From assembly GCA_024654265.1 (NCBI GenBank), contig JANLIO010000016.1, positions 1 through 14,355 on the forward strand: a stretch of 14,355 nucleotides of DNA. The letters are read 5' to 3'. The notes beneath the pieces were generated by a model. The model had not been told where the DNA came from. It did no database searches and saw only the letters and a program-made list of their open reading frames with translations. The stretch comes from a bacterium (GTDB lineage Bacteria > Patescibacteriota > Patescibacteriia > 2-12-FULL-60-25). Position 1 is the stretch's first letter, and each line of letters starts with the position of its first letter. Made by a program: the position numbers and the translations under genes. Shown here one piece after another: positions 7,098-14,329 of the stretch.

Positions 7098-7204
7098 ATG
7101 TCATCCTGGATTTAGTCCAGGACCCAGAAAATAAGAGAACTGTGCTCAACCAATATGGATGAGCTCTTTGATTTCCTGGATCCTCGTTTTCACGGGGATG
7201 ACAG
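7098..7204. repeat. REPIN-like inverted pair of hairpin repeats, second unit
   Basis: The left copy (7098-7127) has the stem CCTGGA/TCCAGG in place of the CGGGTT/AACCCG stem of copy A, but keeps TGTCATCC and the CCAG end. The right copy (7176-7204) is inverted and nearly identical to that at 3898-3926, with one stem mismatch. The linker is 48 bp. The layout matches 3822-3926. Confidence 0.75.
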
Positions 7205-7210
7205 ACTTTC

Positions 7211-7236
7211 CGTCATCCCGAAAGCATTCGGGATCC
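7211..7236 (+). repeat. Related hairpin repeat with a different stem
   Basis: CGTCATCCCGAA and TTCGGGATCC form a hairpin around a short AGCA loop (ATCCCGAA with TTCGGGAT). It keeps the GTCATCC-to-GGATCC frame of the family but has another stem. Its CCGTCAT beginning is inverted at 7324-7330 (ATGACGG), at the end of the first 74-bp repeat copy. Confidence 0.6.
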
Positions 7237-7260
7237 CTTTTCAAAGGAATTGTTCTTTAG

Positions 7261-7402
7261 AAAAAGGATCTTCCGAAGGGATTCGGGGCAGGTCTCTACT
7301 TGTCGCAAAGCCTCCTCGGTCGAAATGACGGGACAAAAAGGATCTTCCGAAGGGATTCGGGGCAGGTCTCTACTTGTCGCAAAGCCTCCTCGGTCGAGAT
7401 GA
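7261..7402. repeat. Tandem pair of 74-bp repeats
   Basis: Positions 7261-7328 recur at 7335-7402 with one mismatch in 68 bp (A at 7324, G at 7398), a unit length of 74 bp. The unit begins AAAAAGGATCTTCCGAAG and ends GGTCGAAATGA. The second copy ends 18 bp before the start codon of the 7421 gene. Two copies with no unique spacers do not make a CRISPR array; this looks like a recent duplication of a dispersed repeat. Confidence 0.9.
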
Positions 7403-7420
7403 TAGAAAAAACGTTAACCT

Positions 7421-8134
7421 ATGAAAACACTTTATCTCCTCATTGCACTTGTTGGTGGAACGTTTGTTGCGGGACTTGGATGGTATGCGTATTCTCATCC
7501 AAAGATGGATGTTGCAACACTTGGATTTCAAAGTTCGGCGTATCTTCCGGAGCAAAAGACAGTATCTGAAGACGTGCAAAGCGCGCGGGAACTTCAGACC
7601 ATCCTTAAAAATTTTCAAAATGCAAAAAGTTTTCGATCGCACGTTTCAATAAAACTTCCCGATCAAACAACAGAGGGAGATATCGAAGTTTCAAAGCCAG
7701 CTCGATTCCACGGATCAATGGATGTTTCCGGGCAGACGTTGGATGTGATTGGCGTTGAAGATATTCTCTACGTGAAGAATCCCGATGGGATCTGGATTCC
7801 GGTGAAATCTGAACAGCTTGCAACTCAACTTCAACAGGCTTTTTCAATTGTTTCGAATGGTTCAACCGATGAAGTGAATATTTTGCCGGCTGGAACGACG
7901 GTTTCAAAACAAAAATCGCGCTCAGATGTCTCGTGTATAACCTATCATGCGGAATACACGGATTCTGATGGAAATGACACGACAATGGATATTTGCGCGA
8001 CAGATGGATTTCCGGTTCGTATCGATCTTGTACGCGCAGACGGTACAATCCAGAGTGATTACAAGGATTTTAATACGGTTATTGTCATTGAACGCCCAAC
8101 GATTCCTGCTGTATTCCGGTCGGTTGTTGAATAA
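7421..8134 (+). CDS. Membrane-anchored LppX/LolA-like extracytoplasmic protein
   Basis: I do not recognise a named gene. The 237-residue product starts with a charged residue and a hydrophobic helix (about 4-23), which is an uncleaved anchor or signal peptide; no lipobox Cys is present. The rest is polar and looks beta-rich. The run from ELQTILKNFQNAKSF (57-71), through alternating strands, to a hairpin carrying C172 and C192 with GFPVRIDL after it resembles the LppX/LolA/DUF2092-type half-barrel that binds lipids, and the two Cys could form a disulfide outside the cytoplasm. That fold is inferred from pattern only. The start has no Shine-Dalgarno, and only 18 bp separate it from the 74-bp repeats, so its promoter must lie in repeat DNA or be very short. 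clpB follows after an 83-bp gap with its own promoter. Confidence 0.8.
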   Translation: MKTLYLLIALVGGTFVAGLGWYAYSHPKMDVATLGFQSSAYLPEQKTVSEDVQSARELQTILKNFQNAKSFRSHVSIKLPDQTTEGDIEVSKPARFHGSMDVSGQTLDVIGVEDILYVKNPDGIWIPVKSEQLATQLQQAFSIVSNGSTDEVNILPAGTTVSKQKSRSDVSCITYHAEYTDSDGNDTTMDICATDGFPVRIDLVRADGTIQSDYKDFNTVIVIERPTIPAVFRSVVE

Positions 8135-8175
8135 AAAAGTGTGATTTTCCTTGCTTTTTGCTTTAAATTTGAATC

Positions 8176-8204
8176 TTGTCAAAATAAAATTAGCAGTCTA
8201 TAGT
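8176..8204 (+). promoter_or_regulatory. Sigma70-type promoter of clpB
   Basis: TTGTCA (8176-8181) and TATAGT (8199-8204) are 17 bp apart, the optimal spacing. Transcription should start near 8211, leaving a leader of about 7 bases with no ribosome-binding site before the ATG at 8218. The -10 box is the first part of the CIRCE spacer, so HrcA binding would block RNA polymerase. Confidence 0.85.
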
Positions 8205-8216
8205 TAAGAGTGCTAA
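8190..8216 (+). promoter_or_regulatory. CIRCE operator (HrcA binding site) of clpB
   Basis: TTAGCAGTC, nine bases, GAGTGCTAA. This matches the CIRCE consensus TTAGCACTC-N9-GAGTGCTAA at 17 of 18 arm positions (G for C at 8196), with the exact 9-bp spacing. It overlaps the -10 box and the predicted transcription start and ends 1 bp before the clpB ATG. From what is known of CIRCE, HrcA would repress clpB until heat stress. hrcA is not in this window. Confidence 0.93.
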
Positions 8217-8217
8217 T

Positions 8218-10881
8218 ATGACACCACACAATTTTACGACGAAATCTCAGGAGGCAATCCAAGAAGCACATCGAATTGCTTCAGAAAATGGACAGCACGC
8301 GATCGAGACGCCCCATGTATTTGTTGCGCTTTTGACGCAGGAAGGAAGCGTTGTCCCCTCTTTACTTAAAAAACTCGAAATCGACATTCAAGGCATGGAG
8401 CATGATGTTCGCATGCTGATTGAGCAACTTCCAAAACTTGAATTTCAGGGTGGTGGCATCGGACACATTTTTTTGGCGCCTTCCATGAATCGGATGCTTG
8501 CGATCGCGCAGAAGGTTGCGGACTCTTTTAAAGACGAATACATCTCAACCGAGCATCTTCTTCTCGCGATTTTGGATTCAGGAGATTTAAAAAATACGTT
8601 GAATCTCTATGGTGTTCAAACTGAAAAAGTTTTACAAGCGTTAAAAGATGTTCGCGGAAACATGCACGTCGATTCACCGGAGCCGGAGTCGAAATACGAA
8701 GCGCTTGAAAAATATTCAAGAAATATCACACAGCTTGCGCGTGATGAAAAATTAGATCCTGTCATTGGCCGTGATAATGAAATTCGTCGCGTCATGCAAG
8801 TTCTTACGCGCCGTACAAAAAATAATCCTGTTTTAATTGGTGATGCCGGAACCGGAAAAACGTCAATCGCCGAAGGATTGGCGCAACGGATTGTTGATGG
8901 CGATGTTCCGGAAACACTTCAAGGAAAAGAACTCGTTTCTCTTGATCTTGGATCACTCATTTCTGGCACAAAATTCCGAGGTGAATTTGAAGAGCGTTTG
9001 AAAGCCGTCGTTCGTGAGGTTGAAGCTTCCAAGGGAAAGATCATTCTTTTTATTGATGAACTTCATACGCTCGTTGGGGCAGGCGCAACAGGTGAAGGTG
9101 GTGCAATGGATGCATCAAATCTATTGAAACCTGCACTTGCGCGCGGAGAATTGCATGCAATCGGCGCGACAACTTTAAAAGAGTATCAAAAATATATTGA
9201 AAAAGATCCAGCGCTTGAACGACGTTTCCAGCCCGTCTACGTGGAAGAGCCAAACATTGATGACACGATTGCGATCTTACGCGGTTTGCAGGAAAAATAT
9301 GAAGTGCATCATGGTGTACGTATTTCGGATTCCGCGCTTGTTGCCGCTGCAACTTTATCCGATCGATACATCACAGAACGATTCTTACCGGACAAAGCCG
9401 TTGATTTAATTGATGAAGCGGCGTCTGCTCTACGAATGCAGATTGATTCGGTTCCAGAAGATTTAGATAAGTTAAAGCGCGAAATGACAACGCTTGAAAT
9501 TGAAAAACGAGCGCTCTCGAAGGAAGATGACAATGAATCCAAAGAACGTCTTGCAATTGTTGAAAAACGACTTGCGGAAGCTCGTGAAGGCGCGAATGAT
9601 CTTGAGATTTCGTGGTCAGCGGAAAAAGAATTGCTTGGAAAAATGCGCGATAAAAAAGCGGAGATTGATTCACTTAAAGGTCAGGCGGATATTGCGGAGC
9701 GTCGAGGTGATCTTGAGAAAGCATCTGAAGTTCGATACGGCGCATTACCGGAAAAAGAAAAAGCATTTAAGGAACTCGATGCGAAATTGAAAAAGATGCA
9801 GGGTCAGCGCGGACTTCTCCGCGATGCTGTGACCGATGAAGATGTTGCCGGCGTTGTTGGTCGTTGGACCGGCATCCCTGTATCACGCATGTTGGAGTCT
9901 GAGGCTCAAAAGCTCGCAAAGGTTGAAGCAGAGATTGAAAAGCGTGTCGTTGGGCAAGGAGAGGCTGTGCACGTGGTTTCAAATGCACTTCGTCGCTCTC
10001 GCGCCGGAATCGGTGAAGAGAATCGTCCGATTGGAACATTCCTCTTCCTTGGGCCAACGGGTGTTGGAAAGACAGAGTTAGCAAAAGCATTAGCAGAGAT
10101 CATGTTCGATGATCAAGATGCGATTGTTCGCGTTGATATGTCCGAGTACACGGAAAAGCATGCGATCTCTCGAATGATTGGATCCCCTCCTGGGTATATC
10201 GGACACGACGAAGGCGGTCAGCTTACAGAAAAAATTCGACGACGACCGTATTCAGTTGTTTTGTTAGACGAAATTGAAAAAGGTCATCCTGAAGTATTTA
10301 ACACACTACTCCAAGTGTTAGATGAAGGTCGATTAACTGATGGAAAAGGAAGAACGATTTCATTTAAAAACACGATTATCATCATGACCTCAAATATCGG
10401 ATCAGATATGATCTTGGATTGGGGTACGCGCGGTGATGAGATTGGGTTCCACGAGGAGGTAAAATCTTCAAAGCGTGTTTCAAGTCAGGAAGATGGGATG
10501 CGAGGAAAAATTATGGAGATGCTACGAGACCATTTTCGCCCAGAATTTTTGAATCGACTTGATGAAACCGTTGTGTTCCACGCGCTTGGAAAAGATGAAT
10601 TGGAAAAAATCGTACAGCTTCAATTGGATCTTGTAACAATTCGATTAAAGGCGAAAAGAATCACACTGGAATTTACCGATAAAGTAAAAGCGTTTCTTGC
10701 TGAAAAAGGATTTGATCCATCATACGGCGCTCGCCCTCTCAAACGCGCAATTCAAGACCACATTTTAAACGATCTTTCACTTAAGATTATTGAAGGAAAG
10801 ATTCAGGAAGGTGATACCGCAACGATTGATATCAAGAAAGACAAAGTCATAATAACAAAATCGATATTGGTACGAGCATAA
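8218..10881 (+). CDS. clpB: ATP-dependent disaggregase ClpB
   Basis: A full-length (887-residue) Hsp100 chaperone that, with DnaK, pulls polypeptides out of aggregates through a hexameric ring in the cytoplasm. In order: Clp_N double repeat (1-145), AAA-1 with Walker A GDAGTGKT (208-215) and Walker B D280/E281, a complete coiled-coil middle domain (about 410-535), and AAA-2 with GPTGVGKT (612-619) and D684/E685, then the small C-terminal domain ending KAFLAEKGFDPSYGARPLKR and a short tail. The complete middle domain, which contacts DnaK, separates it from ClpA and ClpX; the ClpP-binding loop is not evident. The ATG directly follows the CIRCE operator, giving a very short leader. Two stop codons in a row (10879-10884) and a terminator follow. 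Confidence 0.98.
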   Translation: MTPHNFTTKSQEAIQEAHRIASENGQHAIETPHVFVALLTQEGSVVPSLLKKLEIDIQGMEHDVRMLIEQLPKLEFQGGGIGHIFLAPSMNRMLAIAQKVADSFKDEYISTEHLLLAILDSGDLKNTLNLYGVQTEKVLQALKDVRGNMHVDSPEPESKYEALEKYSRNITQLARDEKLDPVIGRDNEIRRVMQVLTRRTKNNPVLIGDAGTGKTSIAEGLAQRIVDGDVPETLQGKELVSLDLGSLISGTKFRGEFEERLKAVVREVEASKGKIILFIDELHTLVGAGATGEGGAMDASNLLKPALARGELHAIGATTLKEYQKYIEKDPALERRFQPVYVEEPNIDDTIAILRGLQEKYEVHHGVRISDSALVAAATLSDRYITERFLPDKAVDLIDEAASALRMQIDSVPEDLDKLKREMTTLEIEKRALSKEDDNESKERLAIVEKRLAEAREGANDLEISWSAEKELLGKMRDKKAEIDSLKGQADIAERRGDLEKASEVRYGALPEKEKAFKELDAKLKKMQGQRGLLRDAVTDEDVAGVVGRWTGIPVSRMLESEAQKLAKVEAEIEKRVVGQGEAVHVVSNALRRSRAGIGEENRPIGTFLFLGPTGVGKTELAKALAEIMFDDQDAIVRVDMSEYTEKHAISRMIGSPPGYIGHDEGGQLTEKIRRRPYSVVLLDEIEKGHPEVFNTLLQVLDEGRLTDGKGRTISFKNTIIIMTSNIGSDMILDWGTRGDEIGFHEEVKSSKRVSSQEDGMRGKIMEMLRDHFRPEFLNRLDETVVFHALGKDELEKIVQLQLDLVTIRLKAKRITLEFTDKVKAFLAEKGFDPSYGARPLKRAIQDHILNDLSLKIIEGKIQEGDTATIDIKKDKVIITKSILVRA

Positions 10882-10890
10882 TAAAATGAG

Positions 10891-10919
10891 AAAAAGCGGA
10901 TTGATTTAATCCGCTTTTT
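10891..10919. terminator. Bidirectional terminator between clpB and the YtxH-like gene
   Basis: AAAAAGCGGATT (10891-10902) and AATCCGCTTTTT (10908-10919) form a perfect 12-bp stem around a 5-base loop. There is a T-run on each strand, so it can end clpB transcription rightward and the 10950-14329 operon leftward. Confidence 0.92.
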
Positions 10920-10949
10920 AAAAATAACAAAGGAGTTCTCAATCGTGCT

Positions 10950-11390
10950 CTATTTCTTCTTTTTTGTGATGGCTTTTTTCTTTGCTGTCATTTCTTTGGA
11001 AGCTTTTTTTGCACTCGCGACAACAACTTTTCCACTCGCCTTGGCGGTCGTGGCGATTTTTTTGCCGGAAGACTTCATCTCCTTTTCAATTTTCTTCCAG
11101 CTCGACATCAACTCTTTCTTGACGCCGGGCATTTCTGATTGAGCGACATCTTTCGTTTTTACGTAATAGTCGATGACATTATCAACGAGTTCTTCATAGC
11201 GTTCCTGACTCATGGATTTTGCTTTTTTTAACTCTGTGCTGAGTTTCTTGTGGATGCTCCCCATTTTCTTCTTTAGATCCTGCTTTAAAACTTTTCCGCG
11301 TTTTGTTTGCAGAAATGATGCTGCTGCAACCGCAATCACAGCTCCGAGCATCAGACTTGATCCAATATGAGATTTCTTATCTTTTGACAT
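10950..11390 (-). CDS. YtxH-like membrane protein with a lysine/alanine-rich tail
   Basis: A 146-residue basic protein. One hydrophobic helix (about 11-27, LMLGAVIAVAAASFL) is followed by QTKRGKVLKQDLKKKMG, the arrangement of the YtxH/GvpP-like family of small single-pass proteins of unknown role. A mostly helical middle (about 45-100) follows, then a tail from about 105 made almost only of Lys, Ala, Ser, Thr and Val, ending in KKKK, which resembles histone H1-type or AlgP-type tails. The orientation and function are unknown; a cytoplasmic tail able to bind nucleic acid or acidic polymers is inference. It starts 49 bp after pgi on the same strand, without a Shine-Dalgarno, and ends at the shared terminator. 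Confidence 0.75.
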   Translation of the reverse strand: MSKDKKSHIGSSLMLGAVIAVAAASFLQTKRGKVLKQDLKKKMGSIHKKLSTELKKAKSMSQERYEELVDNVIDYYVKTKDVAQSEMPGVKKELMSSWKKIEKEMKSSGKKIATTAKASGKVVVASAKKASKEMTAKKKAITKKKK

Positions 11391-11439
11391 ACGATTGATG
11401 AAATACGAACAAATGAAATGAATAATTTATAAAATGAAC

Positions 11440-12744
11440 TTACCGAGACAGTATATCATGCATTGCCTTTTTCCCCGCCTCTACCCCCGGTTGATTATAT
11501 GCGTTTATATCATACAACTCGCCGGAAAGTGCGGTTGCGAGCTCGTAGAACATGAACAATGCCCCTATAGAACCCGGCGTTATCTTCTTAAGAAAGAGAG
11601 TTCCATTCGGCCGTTTCGATGCAGTGAGCGCTCGTGACGTTGCCTCACGTTCCGCGTGAAGAATATCGCGAAACCGTTTCCCGCTGATCTGAACCAATTC
11701 CTTCATACCAAAAACATTTGCCGGAACGTGAAGATCATTTTTAAATTGTTCGATTTCAATAAAAAGAATTGTCTTATCATTTGGCCCTTCTGTGTAGAGT
11801 TGAATTTGAGAATGTTGATCCGTTGCGCCGAGTGCTGAAATTGGCGTTGGTCCCACGTTCACGATCTTCTTCTTTCGATTCACCTTCTTCCCCAAACTCT
11901 CTGCCCAAATTTGGCGATACCACAATCCAAATTCTTTCAATTGCGCGGAATATGGCATCACAATTTGAATCTTCTGATTTCGTTTTGTATATGCGAGATA
12001 CTGAAGAAGCGCGTACTGACACGCGTTATTCTTTTCGACAGACTCGCTTTGAAACGCTTGAAATTCTTGATGCGCGCCTTTTTGAATTCCCTGAATGTCT
12101 GTGCCTGCGAATGCGAGCGGAAAAAGTCCAACCGCCGTAAGCGCTGAAAATCGTCCACCAATATTTCTTGGGATCGGCAACATCGCCCACCCGTGTTTGG
12201 TCGCAAGTTCATACAGCGAACCCGACTCCGGATCTGTTGTCGCGACAATATGATCTGCCACATTCCTCTTTCCCACCTTCTTCTCTAACTGCGACAGTAC
12301 ATACAAAAATGATGCCATCGGTTCAACTGTTCCCCCTGATTTGGAAATGATATTAATACAGGTGTTTTTGAGGTCCAGCCCGTCGACGATTTCAAATAAT
12401 TCATCTGGATCCGTATTGGCACCTGCAAAAACCAACTTTTTCTTTGACGGTTTTAGCGCAGAATACAACGCTCTTCCGGCAAGATCAGAACCGCCAATTC
12501 CCAACACGAGGCAGGTTTGAAACGCGTTCATCTGTTTTACAACTGATGTGATTTTTTTTCCCACGTCTTTGTCCGTCGGATACGACATCCACCCTTGTTC
12601 CCTACTTTCGTGTATTCGAAGGACTTCCTTTTTCGCATCTCGAAGACGCGGAGCTATTTTTTTCCGTTCCGCATCGCTTGCGCCCCATCGTCCAACGGAT
12701 GAAGATCGCATGCGGGTAAAATCAAAAGAAAGGTGTGATGACAT
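11440..12744 (-). CDS. pgi: Glucose-6-phosphate isomerase
   Basis: Interconverts glucose 6-phosphate and fructose 6-phosphate in glycolysis/gluconeogenesis. The 434-residue protein is the short bacterial form with two SIS sugar-isomerase domains. Active-site motifs in order are GIGGSDL (82-88), SKSGGT (134-139, phosphate binding), GGRFSALTAVG (196-206), the catalytic-base region QIWAESLGK with E282, GATDQHSQIQ with H311, and the C-terminal QPGVEAGKK with K425. All residues expected for catalysis are present. The start at 12744 lies 1 bp after the stop of the disulfide oxidoreductase gene, so it is almost certainly cotranslated or cotranscribed with it. No independent ribosome-binding site is visible. 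Confidence 0.95.
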   Translation of the reverse strand: MSSHLSFDFTRMRSSSVGRWGASDAERKKIAPRLRDAKKEVLRIHESREQGWMSYPTDKDVGKKITSVVKQMNAFQTCLVLGIGGSDLAGRALYSALKPSKKKLVFAGANTDPDELFEIVDGLDLKNTCINIISKSGGTVEPMASFLYVLSQLEKKVGKRNVADHIVATTDPESGSLYELATKHGWAMLPIPRNIGGRFSALTAVGLFPLAFAGTDIQGIQKGAHQEFQAFQSESVEKNNACQYALLQYLAYTKRNQKIQIVMPYSAQLKEFGLWYRQIWAESLGKKVNRKKKIVNVGPTPISALGATDQHSQIQLYTEGPNDKTILFIEIEQFKNDLHVPANVFGMKELVQISGKRFRDILHAEREATSRALTASKRPNGTLFLKKITPGSIGALFMFYELATALSGELYDINAYNQPGVEAGKKAMHDILSR

Positions 12745-12745
12745 A

Positions 12746-14149
12746 TTATTTCATTTTTTGAACGGCATCGTACGCGGAAACGCCGATGACTTCTGCAAAC
12801 GTTGGGTATGCGTGGATCATATTCGCGACAACGGTAACCGGCGTATTTGCTTGCATGGCAAGGGCAACCTCGTGAATGATTTCTGACGCGGAATGGCCAA
12901 CGATGTGACCTCCAAGAATGAGACGCGTTTTTGTATCAACGATTATTTTTGCAAAACCATCCTTTGATCCAGAAACCAAACTTTTCCCAACAGATGAATA
13001 ATACCCGATTCCCGTCACAATGCGATGCCCGTGCTCTTCCGCTTCCTGTTCTGTGAATCCAACCGATCCAATCTCCGGCGTACAAAAAACGCCACGTGGA
13101 ACAACGCGAAGTACGGATCGTTTTGATTTATGAAGTACCGCATTTGTTCCCGCAACTTCCCCCTGCATGTGCGCGACATGGGTAAACATCATTTGTCCGG
13201 CAGAATCTCCAGCCATATACACTCGCCGGTTTGTGGTCCTGAGGTAAGAATCCAAAATCGGAGAACCTCGTTTATCCAATTGAATCTTCGCCTTTTCCAA
13301 CGAGAGCGTCTCAATTGCGGGACGTTTCCCCGTGGCAATCACAAACAATTCAGCATCGATCCGTTTCGTTCTTTTTGAATCATCATTAACTTTTTTGATT
13401 GTGATCTGAAACGCATTCCCGTTGTGTCGCACCGACGATGTCTCGGTTGACGTATTGATCGCAATTCCGCGAGCTTGAAATGACTTTTGGATATATTCAG
13501 AGATATCCTCATCTTCATGCGAAAGTACCCGCGGAGCATATTCAATGATTGAAACACGTACACCGAGCGTCTGAAACAGATCGGCGAATTCAATTCCAAT
13601 CGGTCCACCGCCAACAATGCACATTGATGTTGGAAGTTGCTTTAGATTGACGAGATCATCACTTGTTGAATAAGGAACGTCATGAATCCCATCAATTGGC
13701 GGGATAAACGTCTTTGATCCGGTTGCAATCACAAACGCCCGAGATTGAAATTTTCGTTTTCCCACACGAACCGTTTTTGAATCAAGAAAGGTCGCCTGCC
13801 CACGGATGAGATCCACATTCATCTTTTTTAAAATGCCCTCCATCCTTGAGTCGCGTGTCAATGAATCAACAATCCGATTTTTTCGACTCATCATTGCAGA
13901 AAAATCAAACTTCGGATCTGAAATGTCTACACCAAATTCTTTTGCTTCTCGTGCACTTCGCAGAACACTTGCCGAACGCAAAAGCGCCTTGGTGGGTACG
14001 CATCCCCAATTGGGACACTCCCCACCAAGACGCTTCGCAGATTCAATAATTGCGATATGAAGTGCACCCGTCTCTCTTGCGGACTCGGCCGCGGCAAGAC
14101 CTGCCGGGCCTGAGCCTATGATAATGACATCATAAAGAGAGACGGGCAT
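12746..14149 (-). CDS. Class I pyridine nucleotide-disulfide oxidoreductase, lipoamide dehydrogenase/mercuric reductase-like
   Basis: A 467-residue FAD and NAD(P)H enzyme of the Lpd/MerA/glutathione-reductase family. The FAD motif GSGPAG (12-17) with E36 is followed by the redox pair in GGECPNWGCVPTK (C45, C50). A second dinucleotide motif, GGGPIG, lies near 180, and the second FAD motif YMAGDSAG near 310. The C-terminal dimer domain ends with HAYPTFAE (446-453). Lipoamide dehydrogenases have HPT there, with His as catalytic acid/base; here that position is Tyr448 (codon TAC), as in mercuric reductase or soluble transhydrogenase. So I do not call it Lpd. No E1/E2 dehydrogenase or mer genes are nearby. 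It lies 3 bp after the zinc-ribbon gene and 1 bp before pgi. Confidence 0.9.
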   Translation of the reverse strand: MPVSLYDVIIIGSGPAGLAAAESARETGALHIAIIESAKRLGGECPNWGCVPTKALLRSASVLRSAREAKEFGVDISDPKFDFSAMMSRKNRIVDSLTRDSRMEGILKKMNVDLIRGQATFLDSKTVRVGKRKFQSRAFVIATGSKTFIPPIDGIHDVPYSTSDDLVNLKQLPTSMCIVGGGPIGIEFADLFQTLGVRVSIIEYAPRVLSHEDEDISEYIQKSFQARGIAINTSTETSSVRHNGNAFQITIKKVNDDSKRTKRIDAELFVIATGKRPAIETLSLEKAKIQLDKRGSPILDSYLRTTNRRVYMAGDSAGQMMFTHVAHMQGEVAGTNAVLHKSKRSVLRVVPRGVFCTPEIGSVGFTEQEAEEHGHRIVTGIGYYSSVGKSLVSGSKDGFAKIIVDTKTRLILGGHIVGHSASEIIHEVALAMQANTPVTVVANMIHAYPTFAEVIGVSAYDAVQKMK

Positions 14150-14152
14150 AAA

Positions 14153-14329
14153 TTACAATGCTTCCGCCGGATCGTCAGCGTCATCAGCCACGTCCTCTTC
14201 CATGCTCGTATCATCCATTTCAGGTTGCATGGTGCCTTCACCACCACAGTCAGGGCAGTTCTCGGCTTCATGAGGTGGCTTCATTGGTTCGCTATCACCA
14301 GAGCCACAAGCGACACATACTTTTCCCAT
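14153..14329 (-). CDS. Small zinc-ribbon protein with an acidic tail
   Basis: A 58-residue reading frame with two CxxC knuckles, CVAC (5-8) and CPDC (25-28), 16 residues apart, each set in a Cys-Gly-rich turn as in rubredoxin-like or zinc-ribbon folds. The last 23 residues are very acidic (DDTSMEEDVADDADDPAEAL). The knuckle spacing, the ATG-to-TAA frame and the 3-bp gap to the downstream oxidoreductase support a real gene despite its size. The family and function are unknown to me. It could bind zinc or, being next to a flavin disulfide enzyme, act as a small redox partner; the latter is speculation. About 26 bp upstream remain in the window, without a clear promoter. Confidence 0.8.
   Translation of the reverse strand: MGKVCVACGSGDSEPMKPPHEAENCPDCGGEGTMQPEMDDTSMEEDVADDADDPAEAL

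Noticed and set aside
7261..7402. CRISPR-like repeat
   Set aside because: There are only two copies, they are 68-74 bp long, and no unique spacer lies between them.
12746..14149. Calling the oxidoreductase lpdA
   Set aside because: The catalytic His position is Tyr and no 2-oxoacid dehydrogenase gene is adjacent.
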